In this document: positions 17,631 through 27,582 of the stretch, piece by piece
Layout of the letters: the number at the start of each line of letters is the position of its first letter
How positions within the stretch are numbered: the stretch's first letter is position 1
NCBI RefSeq assembly: GCF_021043375.1
Contig: NZ_JAJNDV010000012.1
Location: forward strand, 1-64,000
Direction of reading: 5' to 3'
Origin: Sphingomonas sp. IC-56
Lineage (GTDB): Bacteria > Pseudomonadota > Alphaproteobacteria > Sphingomonadales > Sphingomonadaceae
Length of the DNA: 64,000 nucleotides
Notes under the pieces: generated by a model
The model's database searches: none
What the model was told of the DNA's origin: nothing
Seen by the model: the letters and a program-made list of their open reading frames with translations, nothing else
Position numbers and translations under genes: made by a program

Positions 17631-18152
17631 GTGACCATCCTGGTACCGCTTGCCGATATTGCTGCCGATCGTGTCGAAGACCTGCTCGACCGCGCTTTCG
17701 GTCCGGAGCGGCACCTACGGACCGCTTACCGCATTCGTAGTGGAACCGAAGCGATCCCGGAACTGAGCTTCGCGGCATTGGGGCAGGACGGCGACTTGCT
17801 TGGGACGATCCAGTGCTGGCCGGTCGTCCTTCATTGCGACGGCGGCGAGCAGGTGCCGATGGTGATGGTGGGTCCGGTCGCGGTAGAGCCGGCGCTTCAG
17901 CGCGGCGGTATCGGCCGACTGCTAATGGAGTGTGTGCTAGAGGCTGCGAGTGTTCGCGGCGTAGAGGGCTCCGACGCGCTGATGCTGATCGGCGATCCGG
18001 AATATTACGAGCGATTCTTTGGGTTTACGGCCAATCATACCGGACTTTGGCGGCTGCCTGGCCCCTACGAGCAGCGCCGCCTGCTCGCGCGCGGCACCGC
18101 AGTTCCGACCTGCGCCGGACTTGTCGGCCCACGCCTTGACCAAGCGGCTTGA
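17631..18152 (+). CDS. GNAT-family N-acetyltransferase
   Basis: A 173-residue acetyl-CoA-dependent transferase resembling the YhbS group. The acetyl-CoA loop is VGPVAVEPALQRGGIGRLLM (about residues 82-101), followed by ALMLIGDPEYYERFFGF, typical of this subgroup. The GTG at 17631 has a GAGGA ribosome binding site at good spacing. An upstream GTG at 17598 would add 11 residues. The substrate is unknown. It is divergent from the folB-like gene. Confidence 0.82.
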   Translation: MTILVPLADIAADRVEDLLDRAFGPERHLRTAYRIRSGTEAIPELSFAALGQDGDLLGTIQCWPVVLHCDGGEQVPMVMVGPVAVEPALQRGGIGRLLMECVLEAASVRGVEGSDALMLIGDPEYYERFFGFTANHTGLWRLPGPYEQRRLLARGTAVPTCAGLVGPRLDQAA

Positions 18153-18184
18153 GGGTCAGGCCCGGCTGGCCTAACGCTGCCGCA

Positions 18185-18754
18185 ATGCCGACCACTCCGC
18201 TTCCAGACTTTGCCAATCTTTCGCTCGCCGAGATCGCGCGCCTCGCCGAAGAGCACCGCCTGCCGCCGGTCGACAGCTGGAACCCGGCGCATTGCGGGGA
18301 CAGCGAAATGCGGATCGGTCGCGACGGCACCTGGTTCCACCAGGGCGCGCCGATCACCCGGCAGGCAATGGTGCGGTTGTTCTCGACCATCCTTCGTCGC
18401 GAGGCTGAAGGGAAGTACGTGCTCGTCACCCCCGTGGAGAAGCTCGACATCGATGTCGAGGACGCACCCTTCGTTGCCGTCGAGATGAAGAGCGACGGCA
18501 GCGGCGAAGCCATGCGCCTCGCCTTCCGCCTGAACACCGGTGACGTGCTGACTGCCGGTCCCGCGCACGGCCTGCGCTTCGAGGAGCGGGCGGACGGCCC
18601 CCGCCCCTATCTGCACGTGCGCCGGGGCCTGGAAGCGCTGATAGCCCGCCCGGTCTATTACCAGTTGGCCGAACTTGCGCTGGCCAACGGCTCCACGCCG
18701 CCCGGCGTCTGGAGCGACGGCACCTTCTTCCCGCTCGGATCCGCCGCCGAATGA
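18185..18754 (+). CDS. DUF1285 domain protein
   Basis: A 189-residue DUF1285 protein, recognised by PPVDSWNPAHCGDSEMRIGRD (near residues 35-55, in part), GTWFHQGAPITRQAMVRLFS and VTPVEKLDIDVEDAPFVAVE. No enzymatic motif is known. In alphaproteobacteria this family is followed by a NUDIX hydrolase and the CCA-adding enzyme, as here, with ATGA overlaps between all three. The chosen ATG gives MPTTPLPDF. Confidence 0.85.
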   Translation: MPTTPLPDFANLSLAEIARLAEEHRLPPVDSWNPAHCGDSEMRIGRDGTWFHQGAPITRQAMVRLFSTILRREAEGKYVLVTPVEKLDIDVEDAPFVAVEMKSDGSGEAMRLAFRLNTGDVLTAGPAHGLRFEERADGPRPYLHVRRGLEALIARPVYYQLAELALANGSTPPGVWSDGTFFPLGSAAE

Positions 18755-19347
18755 CCTTGGCCGAGCGCTTGCGGACAGCGCTGGACGCTCCGCACGATAC
18801 CGGACCGGTTCTGCTTCCAGGCGACCACCACGATTTCGATCCGCAGAGCATCGGTCGCGCCGCGGCCGTGCTGATCGCGGTGACGGATCGGAGCGAACCC
18901 GGCGTTCTGCTTACGCGGCGCACCGACACGCTGCGCCGCCACGCCGGCCAGGTCGCCTTTCCCGGTGGCCGCATCGATCCGGAGGATGACGGGCCAGTGA
19001 GCGCCGCCTTGCGCGAAGCCGAGGAAGAGATCGCCCTTCCCCGCTCGCAGGTTCAGGTCGTCGGCGAGGTAGACCGTTACCGCACCGTTACAGGCTTTGA
19101 CGTGACGCCCGTACTTGCCGTGATCCCGCCGGACCTGGCGCTGGTGCCTTCGGAAGCGGAGGTGGCTGATCTGTTCGAGGTGCCCATGACCTTCCTGCTC
19201 GACCCCGCCAATCATCGCCGGAATAGCGTGCAGTTCGAAGGGGCTGAGCGGCGCTTTTACGAGATCCTCTGGGGTGATCACCGCATCTGGGGTGCGACCG
19301 CGGCGATGCTGGTGAATCTGTCGCGGCGGCTGCGGTGGCCGGCATGA
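18751..19347 (+). CDS. NUDIX hydrolase, CoA pyrophosphatase-like
   Basis: A 198-residue NUDIX enzyme. The NUDIX box is GGRIDPEDDGPVSAALREAEEEI (residues about 72-94; metal-binding RE..EE). The preceding RRHAGQVAFPGG and following DLFEVPMTFLLDPANHR match the NudL/CoA-pyrophosphatase group that hydrolyses CoA and its derivatives. Specificity is inferred. Start and stop overlap the flanking genes by four bases. Confidence 0.87.
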   Translation: MTLAERLRTALDAPHDTGPVLLPGDHHDFDPQSIGRAAAVLIAVTDRSEPGVLLTRRTDTLRRHAGQVAFPGGRIDPEDDGPVSAALREAEEEIALPRSQVQVVGEVDRYRTVTGFDVTPVLAVIPPDLALVPSEAEVADLFEVPMTFLLDPANHRRNSVQFEGAERRFYEILWGDHRIWGATAAMLVNLSRRLRWPA

Positions 19348-20519
19348 TCCTTCCTACGGCAGAATGGCGCGAGCGTCCTGGCCTTGACCAGTTGGTCTAC
19401 GCGTTGGGCGAGTGCCGCTTCGTTGGCGGCTCCGTGCGTGACACGCTGCTCGGGACAGCCGTGGCCGATGTTGACATCGCCACGCCGCTGTCCCCGCAAG
19501 CCGTGATGGACCGGCTCAAGGCCGCCGAGATCCGCGCGGTGCCCACCGGCATCGAGCATGGCACCATCACCGCGGTGCTGGAGAACGGCCCGGTGGAAGT
19601 CACGACGCTGCGCCGGGACGTGTCCACCGACGGGCGCCGGGCGACGGTTGCGTTTACCGATGATTGGCAGGAAGACGCGGCGCGGCGCGACTTCACGATC
19701 AACGCGCTCTACGCCGATCCGATTTCGGGGGAGATTTTCGATTATTTCGGCGGCCTTGCCGACCTGGAGGTACGCCGCGTCCGCTTCATCGGCGACCCAC
19801 TCCAGCGCATCGCCGAGGATCACCTGCGCATCCTGCGCTTCTTCCGTTTTCTTGCCCGGTTCGGCGACACGCCAGATCCGGAGGGCCTCGACGCCTGCAC
19901 CGCCCGCGCCAAGGACCTGATGGCCCTGTCTCGCGAGCGCATTGCTGACGAATTGCTCAAGCTCGTGGTGGCCGGTGGCGCGGTCGGAGTGACGGAGCTG
20001 ATGATCGGTCGCGGCATCTTTGCGCCCGTGTTGCCGGAAATCACATCCTCCGAACGGCTGGCCGGCTTGGCGGCGGCGGAAGCGGCGGCAGGCATCGCAC
20101 CCGACCCGATCCGGCGCCTGTCCGCCCTGCTCCCTACCGACAAGAATGTCGCCGACCAGGTCGGAGCGCGGCTGAAGCTCTCAAATGTGCAGCGCAAGCG
20201 CCTGATCGCCGCGGCCGCATCGCTGCCCGACGGGTCTCCGCAGGCGCTCGCCTATCGCGCGGGTCCGCAGATCGCGATCGACTTGCTGCTGCTGGCCGGA
20301 CGAAGCGACGACGCCGCAATGATCAGCGGATGGACCGTGCCTCGCCTGCCGATCGGCGGCGGCGCGCTGGTCGCCCGCGGGCTGGCGAAGGGGCCCGACG
20401 TGGCACGCGCGCTTCGTGCCGTCGAAGATCGCTGGATCGCGGAAGGCTTTCCCGAAGCCCAGCGAGTGGAAGCGCTGGCCGATGCGGCCGTGGCTCAAGC
20501 GTTGCGCGAAACCAGGTAA
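19344..20519 (+). CDS. cca: CCA tRNA nucleotidyltransferase
   Basis: Adds or repairs the 3' CCA of tRNAs. The 391-residue class-II enzyme has the nucleotidyltransferase motifs CRFVGGSVRDTLLG (residues 25-38) and VADVDIATPL (DxD metal ligands), RRDFTINALYAD and the RIAEDHLRILRFFRFLARFG helix block. The ATG at 19344 sits in the NUDIX stop (ATGA). The end overlaps the convergent GGDEF-EAL gene by 25 bases. No HD domain follows. Confidence 0.92.
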   Translation: MILPTAEWRERPGLDQLVYALGECRFVGGSVRDTLLGTAVADVDIATPLSPQAVMDRLKAAEIRAVPTGIEHGTITAVLENGPVEVTTLRRDVSTDGRRATVAFTDDWQEDAARRDFTINALYADPISGEIFDYFGGLADLEVRRVRFIGDPLQRIAEDHLRILRFFRFLARFGDTPDPEGLDACTARAKDLMALSRERIADELLKLVVAGGAVGVTELMIGRGIFAPVLPEITSSERLAGLAAAEAAAGIAPDPIRRLSALLPTDKNVADQVGARLKLSNVQRKRLIAAAASLPDGSPQALAYRAGPQIAIDLLLLAGRSDDAAMISGWTVPRLPIGGGALVARGLAKGPDVARALRAVEDRWIAEGFPEAQRVEALADAAVAQALRETR

Positions 20520-22210
20520 TCGTACGCGTCTTCCTGCATCAAGGGCCGGGCATAGAAAAAGCCTTGGCCATAAGTGCAGCCGAGCGCGGCAAGCGTTTGC
20601 GACAGCTCGATGCTTTCGACGCCCTCCGCCGTGGTCTGCATGCCCAGTGCCTGTGCCAGGCCCAGGACAGCACGCACGATCGCAATCTTGTCGCGGTCGG
20701 CCAGCATGCCGGTCACGAAGCTGCGATCGATCTTGAGCAAGTCGATCGGCAGCTTCTGGAGATAGGCGAGGTTGGAATAGCCCGTGCCGAAATCGTCCAT
20801 GGCCAGCGTGGTACCCAGCCCCTTCAAGGCGAGCATCGTCTGGCTGATCCGTTCCGGATCGCTCACAATCGCACTTTCGGTCAGCTCAAGCGTGAAGCTG
20901 CTGCCGGCGACGCCGTGCCGTTCGAGCAGGGACTGGACCAGGTCTGGCACGTTGTCGCGCTGCAACTGGATGGCGGACAGGTTGACCGCGAGCTTCACGC
21001 CGCAGTCACCACCAGACTGCGCATTCCACGCGGCCAGTGTCTTGGCGGCTTCGTCCATCGCCCAGCGGCCCAGCGGGATGATCAGCCCCGATTCTTCGGC
21101 CACGGGAATGAACACGTCGGGAGACAGCTTGACGCCGCTGTCCGTGGTCCAGCGCGCCAGCGCCTCGAACGATACGATCCGACCCGACGCGAAATCCAGG
21201 ATGGGCTGATAGCTCAGCGTCATCTCGCCATTCTCGATCGCGCGGCGCAGGTCGGTTTCAATGCCGAACTGTTCGCGTGCGATGTCGAACGCGCGCGTCT
21301 GGTAAAACTCGACGCGGCCGCTCTTCTTGGCACGCTTCACCGCGAACTGCGCGTGGCGGATCAGATCCTCGGTGTCTCCGCTCACTTCAGCGCCAAGCGC
21401 GATGCCGATGGAGCAGTCCACACGAATCTCGAAGTCGGACAGGCGGAATGGTGTCACCAACGCGGACTGGATGCGACGCGCCACCTGGGCTGCGTCGGCA
21501 TAGCCATCTTCCACCGCCAGCAGGACGCCGAACTCGTCGCCCCCCATGCGGGCTAGGATGTCATGCCCGCGCAGTGCGCCCTTCAGGCGCCGGGCTACCG
21601 AAATCAGCAGTTCGTCGCCGGCGATCCCGCCAAGACAGGCATTTACGCGGCTGAAACGATCGAGATTGACCACCAGCACCGCAAAGCGCGCCGCCGTATC
21701 GGGCTCCACGCGCGCTTCCAGAACATCGCCAAAGCCGGAACGATTGGCCAGGCCCGTCAGGCTGTCGATCGCCATCTCGCGCCGCAGGCTGTGCTCGGTG
21801 CGCAACTCGCCGGTCTGATCCACCAGAGTGATCAGACAGAAGCGGCTGCTGCAGTCGCCAAGCTCGCGTGCGAACATGACCAGGAATCGGCGGCGATCCA
21901 CCTGCTCGCCGATCTGCCACGCGAATTCCATCTCAGTCTTCTCGGACTCGAGGAAATCGCGGATCGTGGGTCCGAGCAGCCGGAACAAAGGCGAATCTGA
22001 TGCAGTCGTTCCGAGCCCGGCAAGTCGGAAGGGCTTGTTGATCGCGGTGAAATGCAGATCATCGTTCAGCACCTGCACGACGGCCGCAGGCACGGGCAGC
22101 AGTTCCAACAATGCCGCTGCCTGCGGAACACGCCGGGCGCGACTCTGCTCCCCCTGGGTCCCCAGGTCTTCGGCCGGCAACTCGGCCAATCGCGATACGC
22201 CCACTCTCAT
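20495..22210 (-). CDS. GGDEF-EAL cyclic-di-GMP protein with PAS-like N-terminus
   Basis: A 571-residue cytoplasmic protein. Residues about 35-130 look like a PAS fold (LLPVPAAVVQVLNDDLHF). A GGDEF domain follows, with intact RMGGDEFG and an RxxD inhibitory site (RGHD) five residues before it. The EAL domain has FEALARW, the ELTES Glu and an intact loop-6 region DDFGTGYSNLAYLQKLP. Both activities, synthesis and degradation of c-di-GMP, are possible. No membrane segment is seen. The preferred start is ATG 22210; a TTG lies just upstream. Confidence 0.9.
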   Translation of the reverse strand: MRVGVSRLAELPAEDLGTQGEQSRARRVPQAAALLELLPVPAAVVQVLNDDLHFTAINKPFRLAGLGTTASDSPLFRLLGPTIRDFLESEKTEMEFAWQIGEQVDRRRFLVMFARELGDCSSRFCLITLVDQTGELRTEHSLRREMAIDSLTGLANRSGFGDVLEARVEPDTAARFAVLVVNLDRFSRVNACLGGIAGDELLISVARRLKGALRGHDILARMGGDEFGVLLAVEDGYADAAQVARRIQSALVTPFRLSDFEIRVDCSIGIALGAEVSGDTEDLIRHAQFAVKRAKKSGRVEFYQTRAFDIAREQFGIETDLRRAIENGEMTLSYQPILDFASGRIVSFEALARWTTDSGVKLSPDVFIPVAEESGLIIPLGRWAMDEAAKTLAAWNAQSGGDCGVKLAVNLSAIQLQRDNVPDLVQSLLERHGVAGSSFTLELTESAIVSDPERISQTMLALKGLGTTLAMDDFGTGYSNLAYLQKLPIDLLKIDRSFVTGMLADRDKIAIVRAVLGLAQALGMQTTAEGVESIELSQTLAALGCTYGQGFFYARPLMQEDAYDYLVSRNA

Positions 22211-22273
22211 CAAGGAAAGCAGCTAGGGCGGATTGGTTAAATCGCCCTGAACCGCACGGGATTTAGCGTGCCG

Positions 22274-24526
22274 TCAGAACCGATTGTCGCGAGGAAAACC
22301 GGTTGGCGGCATCCGTCCCGCTGCGCCGCGTGCGGCACGCCAGGGGGACACGTCCGCCTCGCTACGCACCCGCCCCTGCTCGCCACCCATGCGCCAGCGC
22401 AGCCCGTCCGCCATCTTGAAGGTGATGACGTCGGAAAGCCCGCCGTCGCGGTAACGCTGTAGCTGCACGCCCTGCCCCCGGGCCAACTCCGCCACTTCGG
22501 CAAGCGGGAAAACCACCAGCTTGCGATTGTCGCCGATGGCCGCGACGGCATCGTCGTCGCTGCCGATCTGCCGGACGATCTTGAGCTGCGCCCCCGCGCG
22601 GGGTGTCATCACCTGCTTGCCCTTGCGCGTCTCGGCGATCACGTCTTCGGCCTTGACGATGAAGCCGCGCCCGTCGCTTGCCGCAACCAGCAGGCGGGCG
22701 CCCGAACTCGCCGGCAACAGGTTCACGATCGTGCGCTCCCCCTCCAGGTCGATCATCAACCGCACCGGCTCGCCAAAGCCGCGCCCGCCCGGCAGCTTGT
22801 CGCCGGACAAGGTGTAGAACCGCCCATTATCGGCAGCGAGCAGCAGCTTGTCGGTCGTCTGCGCATGAAAGGCAAACAGCGGGCCATCGCCTTCCTTGAA
22901 CTTGGCCGTGTCCGCTGATGCCAGCTCGACATGCCCCTTCATCGCGCGGATCCAGCCGCGCTGCGAGAGGATGACCGTAATCGGTTCGCGTTCGATCATC
23001 GCTTCGAGCGGGATCTCGCGAGTCGGGCCCGCCTCCTTGATGTCCGTGCGCCGCTTGCCGAGTGGCGTCTCCAGCCCGTAGCGCGCGATCATGCGGGCGA
23101 GATCGCGCTTCATGCGGGTGCGCTGGCGCCCTTCGGAAGAGAGCAGCAGTTGCAGCTCCGCCTGCTCCTTCTCAAGCGCACCCTGCTCGCGGCGAAGCTC
23201 CATCTCCTCCAGTCGGCGCAGGCTGCGCAGGCGCATGTTGAGGATCGCCTCGGCCTGCCGATCGGTGAGTTCGAACTCGGCCATCATGATCGGCTTGGGC
23301 TCGTCCTCGGTGCGAATGATCTCGATCACGCGATCGAGGTTGAGGAACGCAATGATATAGCCGCCAACCAGTTCCAGCCGGTCGGCGATCTTGCTCAAGC
23401 GGTGCTCGGAACGTCGGCGCAGCACCACGAACTGGTGCTCAAGCCAGCCGCCGATCGCCTCCTGCAGGCTCATCACGCGGGGCGTGCGGTTCTTGTCGAG
23501 CACGTTGAGGTTGAGCGGCACCCGGACTTCGAGGTCGCTCAGCCGATACAGGCTGTTGATCAGATCCTCGGCGCTGACCGTGCGGCTGCGCGGCTCCAGC
23601 ACGACCCGAATGTCCTCGGCCGATTCGTCGCGAACATCGCCCAGGATCGGCAGTTTCTTGTCGTTGATGAGCGCGGCGATGCCCTCGATCAGCTTACCCT
23701 TCTGCACGCCATAAGGAATTTCGGTGACCACCAGGTGCCACCCGCCCCCCTTCTCCGCGATGCGCTCGATCTTGGCCCGCACCCGGAAGCTGCCGCGGCC
23801 GGTTGCATAGGCCTCGGCGATCACCGCCGCGCTGTCCGCGACGATGCCCCCGGTCGGGAAGTCCGGTCCCTGGACATAGTCGAGCACGTTGGCCGACGGA
23901 TTGTCGATCAGAGCCACTGCGGCGTTCATGATCTCGGCGGCGTTGTGCGGCGGGATGCTGGTCGCCATGCCCACCGCGATCCCCGCCGCGCCATTGGCCA
24001 GCAGGTTGGGGAACATGCCCGGGAACAGTTCGGGCTCTTCCTCCTCGCCATTATAGGTGGGACGGAAATCGACTGCGTTCTCATCCAGCCCGTCCATCAG
24101 ATCGATGGCGACCTGGGTCAGCCGAGCCTCGGTATAGCGATACGCCGCGGCGTTATCGCCATCGATGTTGCCGAAATTGCCCTGTCCGTCGACCAGCGGG
24201 TAGCGCAGCGCAAAGGTCTGCGCGAGGCGTACCATCGCGTCGTACACCGACGCATCGCCATGCGGGTGGTACTTGCCGATAACGTCGCCAACGACCCGGG
24301 CGCACTTTTTGTACCCGCTTGCCGGATCCAGCCGCAGCAGCCGCATGGCCCAGAGCAGGCGCCGATGGACCGGCTTCAGCCCATCGCGGACATCGGGCAG
24401 CGACCGCGCGGTGATCGTCGAAAGCGCATATACCAGGTACCGCTCGGAAAGCGCGCTATCGAACGGAACGTCCGACGCGCCAGAGGCGTCGCCGGTTGCA
24501 TCGGAATTGTCGGTGTCGAGCGTCAT
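22274..24526 (-). CDS. parC: DNA topoisomerase IV subunit A
   Basis: Cuts and religates DNA to unlink daughter chromosomes, with ParE (not in the window). The 750-residue protein has the [16 protein letters not shown] signature and the active-site Tyr in RYTEARL (Y131). A GyrA-like beta-pinwheel C-terminal domain lacks the canonical GyrA box, fitting ParC. In the quinolone region the sequence is [12 protein letters not shown], so the residue aligned to E. coli ParC Ser80 is Ala92 and Glu84 is Asp96. Confidence 0.92.
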   Translation of the reverse strand: MTLDTDNSDATGDASGASDVPFDSALSERYLVYALSTITARSLPDVRDGLKPVHRRLLWAMRLLRLDPASGYKKCARVVGDVIGKYHPHGDASVYDAMVRLAQTFALRYPLVDGQGNFGNIDGDNAAAYRYTEARLTQVAIDLMDGLDENAVDFRPTYNGEEEEPELFPGMFPNLLANGAAGIAVGMATSIPPHNAAEIMNAAVALIDNPSANVLDYVQGPDFPTGGIVADSAAVIAEAYATGRGSFRVRAKIERIAEKGGGWHLVVTEIPYGVQKGKLIEGIAALINDKKLPILGDVRDESAEDIRVVLEPRSRTVSAEDLINSLYRLSDLEVRVPLNLNVLDKNRTPRVMSLQEAIGGWLEHQFVVLRRRSEHRLSKIADRLELVGGYIIAFLNLDRVIEIIRTEDEPKPIMMAEFELTDRQAEAILNMRLRSLRRLEEMELRREQGALEKEQAELQLLLSSEGRQRTRMKRDLARMIARYGLETPLGKRRTDIKEAGPTREIPLEAMIEREPITVILSQRGWIRAMKGHVELASADTAKFKEGDGPLFAFHAQTTDKLLLAADNGRFYTLSGDKLPGGRGFGEPVRLMIDLEGERTIVNLLPASSGARLLVAASDGRGFIVKAEDVIAETRKGKQVMTPRAGAQLKIVRQIGSDDDAVAAIGDNRKLVVFPLAEVAELARGQGVQLQRYRDGGLSDVITFKMADGLRWRMGGEQGRVRSEADVSPWRAARGAAGRMPPTGFPRDNRF

Positions 24527-24630
24527 GGAATGGGGGGTCTAGCAGGGAGAACATGTAGAGGCCAATGCCCCCTTGTCACCTCCCGCCGACCGCCCGGGAC
24601 AGGGATTGGCGAACACCCGCCCAAGCGTGA

Positions 24631-24659
24631 TTGCACCTGCGAGACCGTTCCAGTATAGC
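24631..24659 (+). promoter_or_regulatory. sigma-70-like promoter for purC
   Basis: TTGCAC (24631-24636) and TATAGC (24654-24659) are separated by exactly 17 bases, a good housekeeping promoter. It lies about 82 bases before the purC ATG in the 214-base parC-purC spacer. The rest of this spacer shows nothing else I can name. Confidence 0.55.
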
Positions 24660-24740
24660 CCCCGGACTTCCAAGCCCCGGCAGGCGCGCGGCGATCCCGT
24701 GCCGCCGCCGGGGCGCTGCTTTTCAGGGGTAAAGGCCGAT

Positions 24741-25520
24741 ATGGCACGCCGCCGGCAAATCTATGAGGGCAAGGCCAAGATCCTGTACGAGGGTCCTGAG
24801 CCGGGCACGCTGATCCAGTATTTCAAGGACGACGCGACTGCCTTCAACGCCCAGAAAAAGGGCACCATCAACGGCAAGGGCGTGCTCAACAACCGCATCA
24901 GCGAGCATGTCTTCACGCTGCTGGGCGGGATCGGCATTCCCACGCACTTTATCCGCCGTCTCAACATGCGCGAGCAACTCATTCGCCAAGTTGAGATCGT
25001 GCCGATCGAGGTGGTCGTGCGCAACGTGGTCGCCGGCTCGCTGTCCAAGCGCCTCGGGATCGAGGAAGGCACCCCGCTGCCGCGCACTATCGTTGAATAT
25101 TACTTCAAGGACGATGCGCTTGGCGACCCGATGGTCACCGACGAGCACATCCTCGCGTTCGGCTGGGCAACCCAGGAAGAGCTGCACGACATGGCCGACA
25201 TGGCCATCCGCGTGAACGACTTCCTGTCCGGCCTGTTCGCCGGCATCGGCATTCGCCTGGTCGACTTCAAGCTCGAGTTCGGGCGGATCTGGGACAATGA
25301 TTACGGCCGCATCATCCTGGCCGACGAGATCAGCCCCGATGGCTGCCGCCTGTGGGACATCCAGTCGGGCGAAAAGCTCGACAAGGACCGCTTCCGCCGC
25401 GACCTGGGCGGCGAAGTCGAAGCCTATCAGGAAGTCGCCCGCCGCCTCGGCCTGTTCCCAGAGGGCCCCGATTCGGCGGTGCTCGACCTCGAAAGCCATC
25501 GCAAGCTTCGCGGCAAGTAA
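24741..25520 (+). CDS. purC: SAICAR synthetase
   Basis: Phosphoribosylaminoimidazole-succinocarboxamide synthase, the step joining aspartate to CAIR in purine synthesis. The 259-residue protein has [12 protein letters not shown] at the start, the [10 protein letters not shown] loop, [14 protein letters not shown] (written here [14 protein letters not shown]) and DFKLEFGR...LADEISPD. The ATG has AAAGG before it. It is followed by purS and purQ, the next-pathway FGAM synthase subunits. Confidence 0.95.
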   Translation: MARRRQIYEGKAKILYEGPEPGTLIQYFKDDATAFNAQKKGTINGKGVLNNRISEHVFTLLGGIGIPTHFIRRLNMREQLIRQVEIVPIEVVVRNVVAGSLSKRLGIEEGTPLPRTIVEYYFKDDALGDPMVTDEHILAFGWATQEELHDMADMAIRVNDFLSGLFAGIGIRLVDFKLEFGRIWDNDYGRIILADEISPDGCRLWDIQSGEKLDKDRFRRDLGGEVEAYQEVARRLGLFPEGPDSAVLDLESHRKLRGK

Positions 25521-25528
25521 TCCCGCGG

Positions 25529-25559
25529 TCCGGTCTCGCATAAGGGTTGCGAGACCGGA
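25529..25559. promoter_or_regulatory. 12-bp perfect hairpin between purC and purS
   Basis: TCCGGTCTCGCA (25529-25540) and TGCGAGACCGGA (25548-25559) form a perfect stem with a 7-base loop, 24 bases before the purS ATG. No T-run follows, so partial termination or an mRNA-stability role is more likely than a full stop. Confidence 0.55.
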
Positions 25560-25583
25560 GCCGCAGCGCCATAGGGCTCGGCC

Positions 25584-25814
25584 ATGAAGCTCCGCATCAT
25601 CGTTTCGCTCAAGAACGGCGTGCTCGACCCGCAGGGAAAAGCCATCCAGCACGCGCTTTCCGGCCTCGGCTTTGACGGCGTGGATGATGTCCGCGCCGGC
25701 AAGATTTTCGAGCTCGATGTGGCGGATAGCACTACCGACCAGGCGATCGATGAGATGTGCCGCAAGCTGCTCGCCAACACGGTGATCGAGAATTACCGGG
25801 TGGAGCGGCTGTGA
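25584..25814 (+). CDS. purS: phosphoribosylformylglycinamidine synthase, PurS subunit
   Basis: A 76-residue structural subunit of the three-part FGAM synthase (PurS-PurQ-PurL). It matches the family in length and in [21 protein letters not shown] (in part, residues 10-30) and the C-terminal [11 protein letters not shown]. PurQ overlaps its stop (GTGA). PurL is not in the window. Confidence 0.93.
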   Translation: MKLRIIVSLKNGVLDPQGKAIQHALSGLGFDGVDDVRAGKIFELDVADSTTDQAIDEMCRKLLANTVIENYRVERL

Positions 25815-26476
25815 AGTCCGCGGTCATCGTCTTTCCGGGCTCCAATTGCGATCGCGACATCGCGACTGCGCTGGAGGAAGTGACCGGAACCAAGCCACAG
25901 ATGGTGTGGCACGGTGACACCGACCTTCCTTCGGACGTCGACCTGATCGCCGTTCCCGGCGGCTTTTCCTATGGCGACTATCTCCGCTGCGGTGCCATCG
26001 CCGCACGCTCGCCGGTGGTGCGCTCCGTGATCGGTGCCGCCGAAAAGGGCGTGCCGGTGATCGGCGTGTGCAATGGCTTCCAGATCCTGACCGAAACCGG
26101 GTTGCTGCCCGGTGCGCTGATGCGCAATTCCGGCCTCGACTTTGTCTGCCGCGACGTCGCGCTCACCGTCGACAACAACCAGTCGATCTTCACGGCGGGT
26201 TATCAAGCCGGCGAGTCGATCACGGTCCCGGTCGCGCACCATGACGGCAACTATTTTGCCGACGGCGACACGCTCGACCGCCTCGAAGGCGAAGGCCGAG
26301 TCGCGTTTCGCTATGGCGAGAACGTCAACGGCTCGGCGCGCAACATCGCCGGCCTGCTCAACAAGGCGGGCAATGTGCTCGGCATGATGCCGCACCCGGA
26401 GCGGCGCATCGAAGCCGCACATGGCGGCACCGATGGCCGCCGCCTGTTCGAGGGTCTGCTGCACGCCGTCGCCTGA
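25811..26476 (+). CDS. purQ: phosphoribosylformylglycinamidine synthase, glutaminase subunit PurQ
   Basis: Class-I glutamine amidotransferase feeding ammonia to PurL. The 221-residue protein begins at a GTG ([16 protein letters not shown]). Its catalytic Cys is in GVCNGFQIL, the oxyanion region is [11 protein letters not shown], and His/Glu are in MMPHPERR. Translation is coupled to purS by a 4-base overlap. Confidence 0.95.
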   Translation: MKSAVIVFPGSNCDRDIATALEEVTGTKPQMVWHGDTDLPSDVDLIAVPGGFSYGDYLRCGAIAARSPVVRSVIGAAEKGVPVIGVCNGFQILTETGLLPGALMRNSGLDFVCRDVALTVDNNQSIFTAGYQAGESITVPVAHHDGNYFADGDTLDRLEGEGRVAFRYGENVNGSARNIAGLLNKAGNVLGMMPHPERRIEAAHGGTDGRRLFEGLLHAVA

Positions 26477-26518
26477 TCTGGCGTGCTCCTCCGCTCAGGC
26501 GGATGACCGCGCCAGTGC

Positions 26519-27265
26519 TTAAACACGCGCCGCAAAGGGCGTGAAGTCGGTTCCGCGGTCATATACGTCCACGCCCTCCCGCCGCTTCAGGAAGCCGACC
26601 ACCAGGTACGTCACGGGCGTGAGGATCACTTCCCAGCCCACCTTGAGCGCCCATTGGGTGAACAGCACCGTCAGCACCAGATCGGTCGTCCACCCCGCCG
26701 CCCCCAGGAACGCTAGCGGGTAGAAGATCAGGCTGTCGATCCCCTGCCCTGCAACCGTGGAGCCGATGGTGCGCGCCCAGAGCATGCGCCCCTGCGTCAA
26801 CAGCTTCATGCGCGCGAGCACGTAGGAATTGACGAACTCCCCGGCCCAGAAGGCGCAAACCGACGCGAGCACGATGCGTGGCACCTGACCGAAGATCGCC
26901 TGGTACGCCGCCTGGTTCTGCCAGTCGGGCGCGGGCGGGAGTGCGACCACCACCCAAGACATCAGCGCCATGAACAGCACGGCCGCGGTTCCCGCCCAGA
27001 TCACGCGGCGGGCCCGGGCATAGCCATATACCTCGGTCAGCACGTCGCCGATGACGTAGGACACCGGGAAAAACAGGATGCCCGCGCCGAACGGCCAATA
27101 GCCAAGCCCCGGCAGCCAGATCTGCGCGACCTTGCCCGCTCCCAGCACGTTGGACAGCAGCAGGATGGCGACAAACGCCGCCATCACGACGTCGTAATAC
27201 CGGAATTGGCCGCCCGCCAGGTCGCGCGCGGCGACCGGTGCTGGCCGTGCTGCCTGCTGGGTCAT
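26519..27265 (-). CDS. yhhQ: queuosine precursor transporter (YhhQ/VUT family)
   Basis: A 248-residue inner-membrane permease with about six hydrophobic segments (for example VVMAAFVAILLLSNVL near 26-41 and AVLFMALMSWVVVAL near 94-108). The family signature PVSYVIGDVLTEVYGYARARR lies at about residues 67-87. E. coli YhhQ imports preQ0/preQ1 for tRNA queuosine modification; that role is inferred. It is convergent with purQ and lies just before a tRNA gene. Confidence 0.87.
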   Translation of the reverse strand: MTQQAARPAPVAARDLAGGQFRYYDVVMAAFVAILLLSNVLGAGKVAQIWLPGLGYWPFGAGILFFPVSYVIGDVLTEVYGYARARRVIWAGTAAVLFMALMSWVVVALPPAPDWQNQAAYQAIFGQVPRIVLASVCAFWAGEFVNSYVLARMKLLTQGRMLWARTIGSTVAGQGIDSLIFYPLAFLGAAGWTTDLVLTVLFTQWALKVGWEVILTPVTYLVVGFLKRREGVDVYDRGTDFTPFAARV

Positions 27266-27323
27266 CCAGCGGGTATGATACTGGTTCCGCTCCAGTGCAA
27301 TCCGCGCTAGTGCAGCGCCGCAC

Positions 27324-27400
27324 GCGCCCGTAGCTCAGTTGGATAGAGCACGAGCCTTCTAAGCTTGGGGCCGCTGGTTCGAATCCAGCCGGGCGCGCCA
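27324..27400 (+). tRNA. tRNA-Arg (anticodon UCU)
   Basis: A complete 77-base cloverleaf: acceptor GCGCCCG / CGGGCGC, D arm with GCTCAGTTGGATAGAGC, anticodon stem CGAGC / GCTTG with loop CTTCTAA (anticodon UCU, reading AGA), T arm GCTGG-TTCGAAT-CCAGC and encoded GCCA end. No integrase or repeated tRNA end is seen nearby. Confidence 0.97.
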
Positions 27401-27525
27401 ATCACCCCTGCGCGACAGCGTTCGCACGAACCGGCTTACATCAGGGACATGATCATCGCTAATCGAGCGCGGAGGGCAGGTCGTAGCAGTTCAGGAATCG
27501 CAGGAGACGATTGACGTCGTTCCAA

Positions 27526-27554
27526 CGAAAACAGCCGGGGTGTTCGCCCCGGCC
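27526..27554 (-). terminator. Rho-independent terminator after the SPOR-TPR gene
   Basis: GCCGGGG (27534-27540) and CCCCGGC (27547-27553) form a 7-bp stem with loop TGTTCG. On the minus strand the stem is followed by TGTTTTCG, about 30 bases beyond the stop at 27583. Between the tRNA and this hairpin I see no gene. Confidence 0.75.
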
Positions 27555-27582
27555 GTTTCAGATCAAGCTTGGGCGTAGAAGC

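Noticed and set aside
22931..24658. 575-codon plus-strand ORF opposite parC
   Set aside because: It is the mirror of a clear parC gene in GC-rich DNA and shows no domain or signal of its own. The same applies to the long ORFs opposite leuA (43698-45275), the ilvC/folE region (38659-41241) and GH5 (661-1740).
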